From NCBI RefSeq assembly GCF_028502605.1, contig NW_026611594.1:947501-1011500 (forward strand): 64,000 nucleotides of DNA, given 5' to 3'. Shown here in pieces: positions 59,466 through 64,000 of the stretch. Under the pieces are notes generated by a model, which did no database searches, was not told the DNA's origin, and saw nothing but the letters and a program-made list of their open reading frames with translations. Position 1 is the first letter of the stretch. Each line of letters begins with the position of its first letter. A program made the translations under genes and the position numbers. Source of the stretch: Trichoderma breve (lineage: Eukaryota; Ascomycota; Sordariomycetes; Hypocreales; Hypocreaceae).

Positions 59466-60087
59466 TTTCCCCAGTATTTTCCTATGATGATGTACGGTCA
59501 AAGACGACATAGATTGATTAGATAACGATTATAATAGAGATTTTTTTTTTTTGTGAAGCTGTGGCTTGGTCCCCTTGTCGGCTTGTGCGATGCCGTTGAG
59601 GAATTGTTAGCAAGTTACATAACAATTGTATACTCACATACAGAAGAAAGGAGTTGCTTTTTTAGTTATTGTAGACTCGTCCAAAAAATGAGATATGCGT
59701 TCTACTTGATTCTCTGGATACCAATCATCTCGAGCTGCTCAGGACTGAGCTACATGAACATCCTAAACAGGTAACAGCCGACCACCCATCAATCCCAAGG
59801 AGGTTAAACTAAGTTGTTGGCCTGCTTGGTTTCTCAGACGAGCGATCCACTGTACTTCTTTTGTATGAGAGACAATGTGTCTGCCTTGATAATGCCTTAC
59901 ACGAGGCTGAATTTCCCGCCAATCGTCCTGGGTCAACAAGCCGACCTAACAACGCGGGGCTATAAGTTGGGCGCTTATCCTCCTCAAGCTGTCTTAAAAT
60001 ATCAGCTTCCCCCTACAATGTCTAAAATTTACCTCACTTTAATTCTAAGATTTTTTTCTGTATACCTTGACGCTACCTCGAGAAATC
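59466..60087. other. Intergenic region
   Basis: About 620 nt with an uninterrupted T tract (about 12 nt near 59541-59552) downstream of the transporter stop. No supported gene. Confidence 0.4.
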
Positions 60088-61869
60088 ATGAGTGCGAATC
60101 AGTCACGTCGGAGGACAGATCTGGGCTCAAGTCTCGAGGGCAGCACGAAACCCAAGACAGACAACAGATTACCTTATCAAGGGGGAGAGCTTGACAAGAA
60201 TAGCTTGCGACTGGTTGAGATACAGCCGGCCGCACACGAGAGCGACCCTGTGGTCTGCACGCTGTCTGAAGTCACCTTCGGCAGCAGGCCCAAGTTCGAG
60301 GCACTGTCATACATGTGGGGTACAGAGAAGGCGGACGATGCCATCACCCTGAACGGCCACCCATTCGAGGTCGGGAAGAATCTTCTAGATGCTCTCCATT
60401 TCCTCCGCAGTCAGGCCATGTCCAAGAAGACGTGTCAACTGTTTTGGATCGACGCCATTTGCATCAACCAGAGTGATGTGGAGGAGCGGAACCGGCAAGT
60501 CAGAATCATGGACCAAATCTACTTCAGGGCCGACACCGTCGTGGTTTGGCTGGGAAGCAAGTACACAGAGTTTCAAAATGAAATTACAGATGAGCTGAAG
60601 TTAGAGAAGAGCGAGAGGCCAGGGGAGGACTCCTCTCAGAGCATTAACAATGCTCAGCAGAAGATGGTTAGACACTTGCGAACTGACCCTTATTGGGATC
60701 GCCTCTGGATACTGCAAGAGATTGGGCGGGCGAAGAAGCTCCGAATCTGCTTTGGAAATAACACTTTCTCGTGGGAACATTTCATGCGCCTCATCACGAT
60801 GCACAACAGTGATGGGGCCACTGGGCCACTAAGGCTGAACAGATTGCTCCGTGAAGAGAAATATAACGACTCCCACACTCTCAAGAGATTACTCGAGGAG
60901 AACAGAGAAGCGAAATGCTCGGAACCAAGAGACAAGGTCTATGGGCTGATTGGACTTGCCTCGGACGCCGGGGAGTTTCCGATAGACTACAAAAAGTCCC
61001 TTTACGAAGTTTGGAAGGATACGATGGAGTTTATGAATAAGTGGAATCTTTTCAAAGATGAATCCCAGATTCTTCCGATGGGAGCTCTGGTGAAGAGCCT
61101 CCTCATGGCGAATCACAGCGATCCCCTTAGTCAACTCTCGAAAGAACACAAAGACCAAGTCGACTCAACCCAGCTTATCGACAATCCGAAAAATCCCCTT
61201 GTCTTCCGCCTCAAGGCAGCTGCAATTGGATGTATCGTCTGCGTTGGGCCTTCGCCCAGTGATGTCGTCTCTGGACCTGATGAGGCGACTGGGTGGCGCA
61301 CTGCTACACAACGTCTTTTTCCAGCGGATGAACTAGGATCAGCTCATCAAGAGTACGATAAATTACTCCACGCCCTTCTAGAATCAGACGAATCCGAGAT
61401 TGAGAAGGCGTGCTTTAACAGGCCAAGTCCTGTCGTCTGGGAGCAGAGAAACACATTGGATTGGCAATCCCGCAACCTGGAAAGCGTACAAGACTATTTT
61501 AGGTGGGTTCATCAAGTAACAAAGACCACTACCTTCAAATGGAAGCAGAAGCCACAGGAAGTCACAGACCGATTAGCACCAGTCCAGCCCCGGCTATACT
61601 TGGCTAAAGATGGCAATCGTACACAACGGAAGATGGGTCTCGCCTCGAGTCTCGTCCAACAGAATGATGTCGTCTTTCGAGTTCCGTCTGCAAAGAGAGC
61701 CCTCTTGGTCAGGGTTGTTCAAGAGGAAAAGTCGAAGTCTAAGGCAAGGGTGGTTGGCACGGCACTGACCACGAAAGATATGTGTAGCTCGACACCAGAC
61801 AACGACTACACTGGATGGACAACGACTGTGCACTTGGATGCAGGCACATTATTTATGCTTTTAGAGTAG
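60088..61869 (+). CDS. HET domain protein (heterokaryon incompatibility)
   Basis: An intronless 593-residue protein; the ATG at 60088 (MSANQSRRRTDLGSSLEG) was preferred over an upstream TTG. The HET domain is evident: FEALSYMWGTEKADDAITLN (about residue 70), then QLFWIDAICINQSDVEERNR and QVRIMDQIYFRADTVVVWLG, followed by DPYWDRLWILQEIGRAKKLR. The conserved FSALSYVW-like and DAICINQ motifs are intact. Further downstream is EPRDKVYGLIGLASD, typical of the region after the HET core. The C-terminal half (61100-61860) shows no other domain. HET proteins trigger programmed cell death after fusion of unlike cells. It is one of several recognition-type genes in the window. Confidence 0.92.
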   Translation: MSANQSRRRTDLGSSLEGSTKPKTDNRLPYQGGELDKNSLRLVEIQPAAHESDPVVCTLSEVTFGSRPKFEALSYMWGTEKADDAITLNGHPFEVGKNLLDALHFLRSQAMSKKTCQLFWIDAICINQSDVEERNRQVRIMDQIYFRADTVVVWLGSKYTEFQNEITDELKLEKSERPGEDSSQSINNAQQKMVRHLRTDPYWDRLWILQEIGRAKKLRICFGNNTFSWEHFMRLITMHNSDGATGPLRLNRLLREEKYNDSHTLKRLLEENREAKCSEPRDKVYGLIGLASDAGEFPIDYKKSLYEVWKDTMEFMNKWNLFKDESQILPMGALVKSLLMANHSDPLSQLSKEHKDQVDSTQLIDNPKNPLVFRLKAAAIGCIVCVGPSPSDVVSGPDEATGWRTATQRLFPADELGSAHQEYDKLLHALLESDESEIEKACFNRPSPVVWEQRNTLDWQSRNLESVQDYFRWVHQVTKTTTFKWKQKPQEVTDRLAPVQPRLYLAKDGNRTQRKMGLASSLVQQNDVVFRVPSAKRALLVRVVQEEKSKSKARVVGTALTTKDMCSSTPDNDYTGWTTTVHLDAGTLFMLLE

Positions 61870-62229
61870 ATGTGCGTCTGAAGGAGATAGTAGTTAGTGC
61901 CGTAGATATGACTTGGATAAGCGTCGATAAATGCTTAAACTATAAAATATAAAGCATTACTTCAAGAGGACGATGTTAATGTTGGTTACAAGCTTCAACT
62001 GATTGATATAGGGTGAGTGTTCGCTTTGGCAACCTAACAAGCTTACTTCCTATTCGGGCAATACTCATCTCTCTACATACGTCAGTGGAGATATTCGGAC
62101 TTCGCCTCGGAGTTTATCCCCGAATCTCCCACCAGACAGAACTCACACCAAACAAAGAACCATTCAACAGCTACACTCATCGTCACAAACCTCCCTGAAT
62201 CAGCCAAGCGCATCGGCACCTATACGCCT
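61870..62229. other. Intergenic region
   Basis: 360 nt between the HET stop and the bZIP-type start. AT-rich just after the stop; no supported gene. Confidence 0.35.
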
Positions 62230-63162
62230 ATGAAAAAGCCGAATCTGCTAGAGGCTAAGCCTCAGTCACATACACTTGATTCCGCGGAAAGACGCCGTCT
62301 GCAGAATCGTCGGTCTCAGCACAATTACCGTAAGCCTCCCTCCTTCATCATTACATCACCAACCTAGCTTGTAGGTCAGCATTGTAGAGACTTACCCTAT
62401 GTCACAGGCCTTCGGGAAGCAGCCAAAGCGAAGCAAGACAAACGCATCTCCAAAGCAGCCTCTGTCCGGCGTGGCAAGTTCCTATTACTAAAGCCAACTA
62501 AAGAGTCTTTTCCTGTAACCAAAGAGCGCCAAACACCACCTCTTCCGTGTGGTGCGTATTTCGTTTCTGCGCGGAACCTCCTCCTATCCGCCGACCATCG
62601 ACTTCTCACTCTTGTTCACAATAACATCATACGCGGATTAGCTGCAAATGCCAGCCTCCTCAACTATCCGTGGAGTACCGTTTGCCAGGACGACGCTCTA
62701 TCCAACTTCTCTCCCCACACGCCTAACCTGGACTTGCCAATAACACAATCATCTCTACCAGTCAACCTTCATCCTACGCCATTACAATATGAAGAGACAC
62801 ACCACCCATGGCTAGATCTTATACCTTCGCCACAGTTCCGTGATAACCTCATTCGAAGATTAGCAACTACTTCACCAGAATGGGATTTTGAAACCGAGCT
62901 CTGCGAGGATGTTACTGGAGTCGGACGCCTACAGTTAAGCTGCAGCAGACCTGGCTTCATGATATGGGGCGAAAACTCATGGGACGCACACAACTGGGAA
63001 GTCACAGAGGAATTTGCTCATAAATGGCATGATCTAATAGATGGATGCTGCGACTTCATCGTATCTACGAACGAATGGCGCAAAAAGCGTGGAGAAGCAC
63101 CGCTCCATTTGAAGCATTCTATAACCCCATCTTCAACCGAGCTTTCTATACTACCTGAGTAA
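62230..63162 (+). CDS. bZIP-like DUF3425 protein lacking a clear leucine zipper
   Basis: Exons 62230-62329 and 62408-63162 are phase-consistent and give 284 residues starting MKKPNLLEAKPQSHTLD. SAERRRLQNRRSQHNYR is a bZIP basic region (normally ERRRLQNRxAQRNYR). The next residues (LREAAKAKQDKRISKAASVR) do not show the expected heptad leucines. The C-terminal half is a DUF3425 domain, widespread in fungal bZIP-like regulators: LLTLVHNNIIRGLAANASLL, HHPWLDLIPSPQFRDNLIRR, PGFMIWGENSWDAHNWEVTE and KWHDLIDGCCDFIVSTNEWR. The R-S-H substitutions in the basic region and the absent zipper may have altered DNA binding. Nuclear localisation is presumed. Confidence 0.85.
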
Positions 63163-63166
63163 TCCG

Positions 63167-64000
63167 CTACAGTATATCGGGAACGTTCAACAGTTCACAC
63201 GTCTCCTTCCAAAGATTCTCCTCCACCAACTCATCAAACGCAAAAGCCGCATATCCACCATCCATCATACCAAAATCAGCCGTCGCCTCCTTTCCATACG
63301 AACAATTCTCCAAGTACACGCCACCCTTATCCTCCAAACACGAGGCAATAGCCGCAAAGACAGTCGTAGCCGCGCCTTGCTCCACAGATTTGAGCTCCTC
63401 CATATACCCAGGCGGCACATCAGCCTTATCCGTCTGCTGAGCTGCGTATCCTGCATACAAGGGAGTATGAACAGTCCCCGGGTGAAGCGAGACGGCCCTG
63501 ACTCCGCGAGTGGAAAAGTGTCGGTCGATGAAGTTGGCGTTGTAGATGACGGTGAGTTTGGACGTTGCGTATGCGGACATGGGCTCGTATGGTGTCTTTT
63601 TGAAGTTTGGGTCATCGAGATGGACTGGGAATAGTCTGTGTCCGGTGGTGCTCAAGTTGACGATGCGGGAACGACGGGCTTTGGTGCTGCTTGCTTCGAG
63701 GCGTGGGAGTAAGAGATATGTGAGAAGGAATGGTGAGACGTAGTTTACGGCCCAGGTTCGTAGTAACCCTTCTTCTGTGGTTTCGAAAGGCTCAAAAGCA
63801 ACGCCTATTTGGAGACAATATTGTTAGGAATAAAGACTCTGACAACTTAACAGGAGCTTGAGACAGTTTATACGCACCTGCGTTGTTGATCAAGACATTA
63901 ATGTGCTCTGCCTTGCTAAGAATATCCTCTGCGGCTTTTCTCACAGACGCAAGAGAGACCATATCCATAGAGATAACTTCAATACTTTGATACTTTCTTC
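63167..64000 (-). CDS. Short-chain dehydrogenase (N-terminus off right edge)
   Basis: Two exons are visible, 63878-64000 (open to the right) and 63167-63804. The first encodes part of the early Rossmann region (VSLASVRKAAEDILSKAEHI, NVLINNAG). The second carries VNYVSPFLLTYLLLPRLEAS, RIVNLSTTGHRLFPVHLDD with the catalytic Ser/Thr, and YATSKLTVIYNANFIDRHF with the YxxxK pair, then VSLHPGTVHTPL. This is the retinol-dehydrogenase-like branch of classical SDRs; NADPH is likely and the substrate unknown. The C-terminus ends CELLNVPDIL. The gene stop is only 5 nt from the stop of the convergent DUF3425 gene (63162), so the 3' UTRs must overlap. Confidence 0.88.

Noticed and set aside
1..64000. tRNA, rRNA, CRISPR arrays, prokaryotic-type operons
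   Set aside because: No cloverleaf, rRNA core or regularly spaced spacer arrays were seen; the tandem repeats present are direct minisatellites without spacers, and genes are intron-split and singly transcribed.

Overview
The window looks like chromosomal DNA of a filamentous ascomycete, most probably a Hypocreales species and perhaps a Trichoderma. Genes are split by short GT-AG introns (about 40-110 nt), spacing is eukaryotic with no operons or Shine-Dalgarno sites, and the families are typical of fungal accessory genomes: HET, NACHT/STAND receptors, Zn2Cys6 and bZIP-DUF3425 regulators, a PAN-domain secreted protein, DUF6594 and an EST1-like protein. The genus is an inference from resemblance, not a proven assignment.

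Layout. 0-8.4 kb: an edge-truncated aspartic protease whose propeptide carries dibasic-flanked repeat peptides; two convergent small single-pass membrane proteins, one extremely His-rich; an aldo-keto reductase of the glycerol dehydrogenase type. 9.2-17.6 kb: an F-box protein split by an apparent frameshift; a head-to-head pair of unrecognised genes (a 1069-aa protein and a membrane protein) sharing a promoter with 10-bp repeats; an NmrA-like protein. 18.2-30.6 kb: a 2126-aa hydrolase-like/NACHT/ankyrin/SPRY receptor, a small beta-rich orphan and an intracellular subtilisin. 31.1-42.7 kb: a chimera of an EST1-like region with two retropepsin-like domains, a DUF6594 membrane protein, a 1557-aa secreted PAN protein and a C2H2 zinc-finger protein. 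43.3-48.0 kb: a small metabolic group (MDR reductase, branched-chain aminotransferase, DUF1330) lying among two related minisatellites. 48.5-51.9 kb: a second NACHT receptor without repeats. 53.0-64.0 kb: a methylglyoxal/cinnamyl-type reductase, a Zn2Cys6 regulator divergent from an MFS monocarboxylate transporter, a HET protein, a zipper-less bZIP-DUF3425 protein and an SDR running off the right edge.

How it fits together. The centre is rich in families linked to self/non-self recognition and regulated cell death in fungi (two STAND receptors, a HET protein, an intracellular subtilisin, F-box and ankyrin proteins). Conserved-looking metabolic genes lie at the flanks. The points most worth following are the peptide-bearing protease propeptide (1-898), the receptor that has lost its hydrolase nucleophile and a recognisable Walker B acid (18205-24823), the EST1/double-retropepsin chimera (31106-33463), the orphan head-to-head pair (11196-16297) and a two-hairpin element at 54817-54877. 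Exon coordinates were read by eye from splice consensus and phase, and uncertain junctions are flagged.
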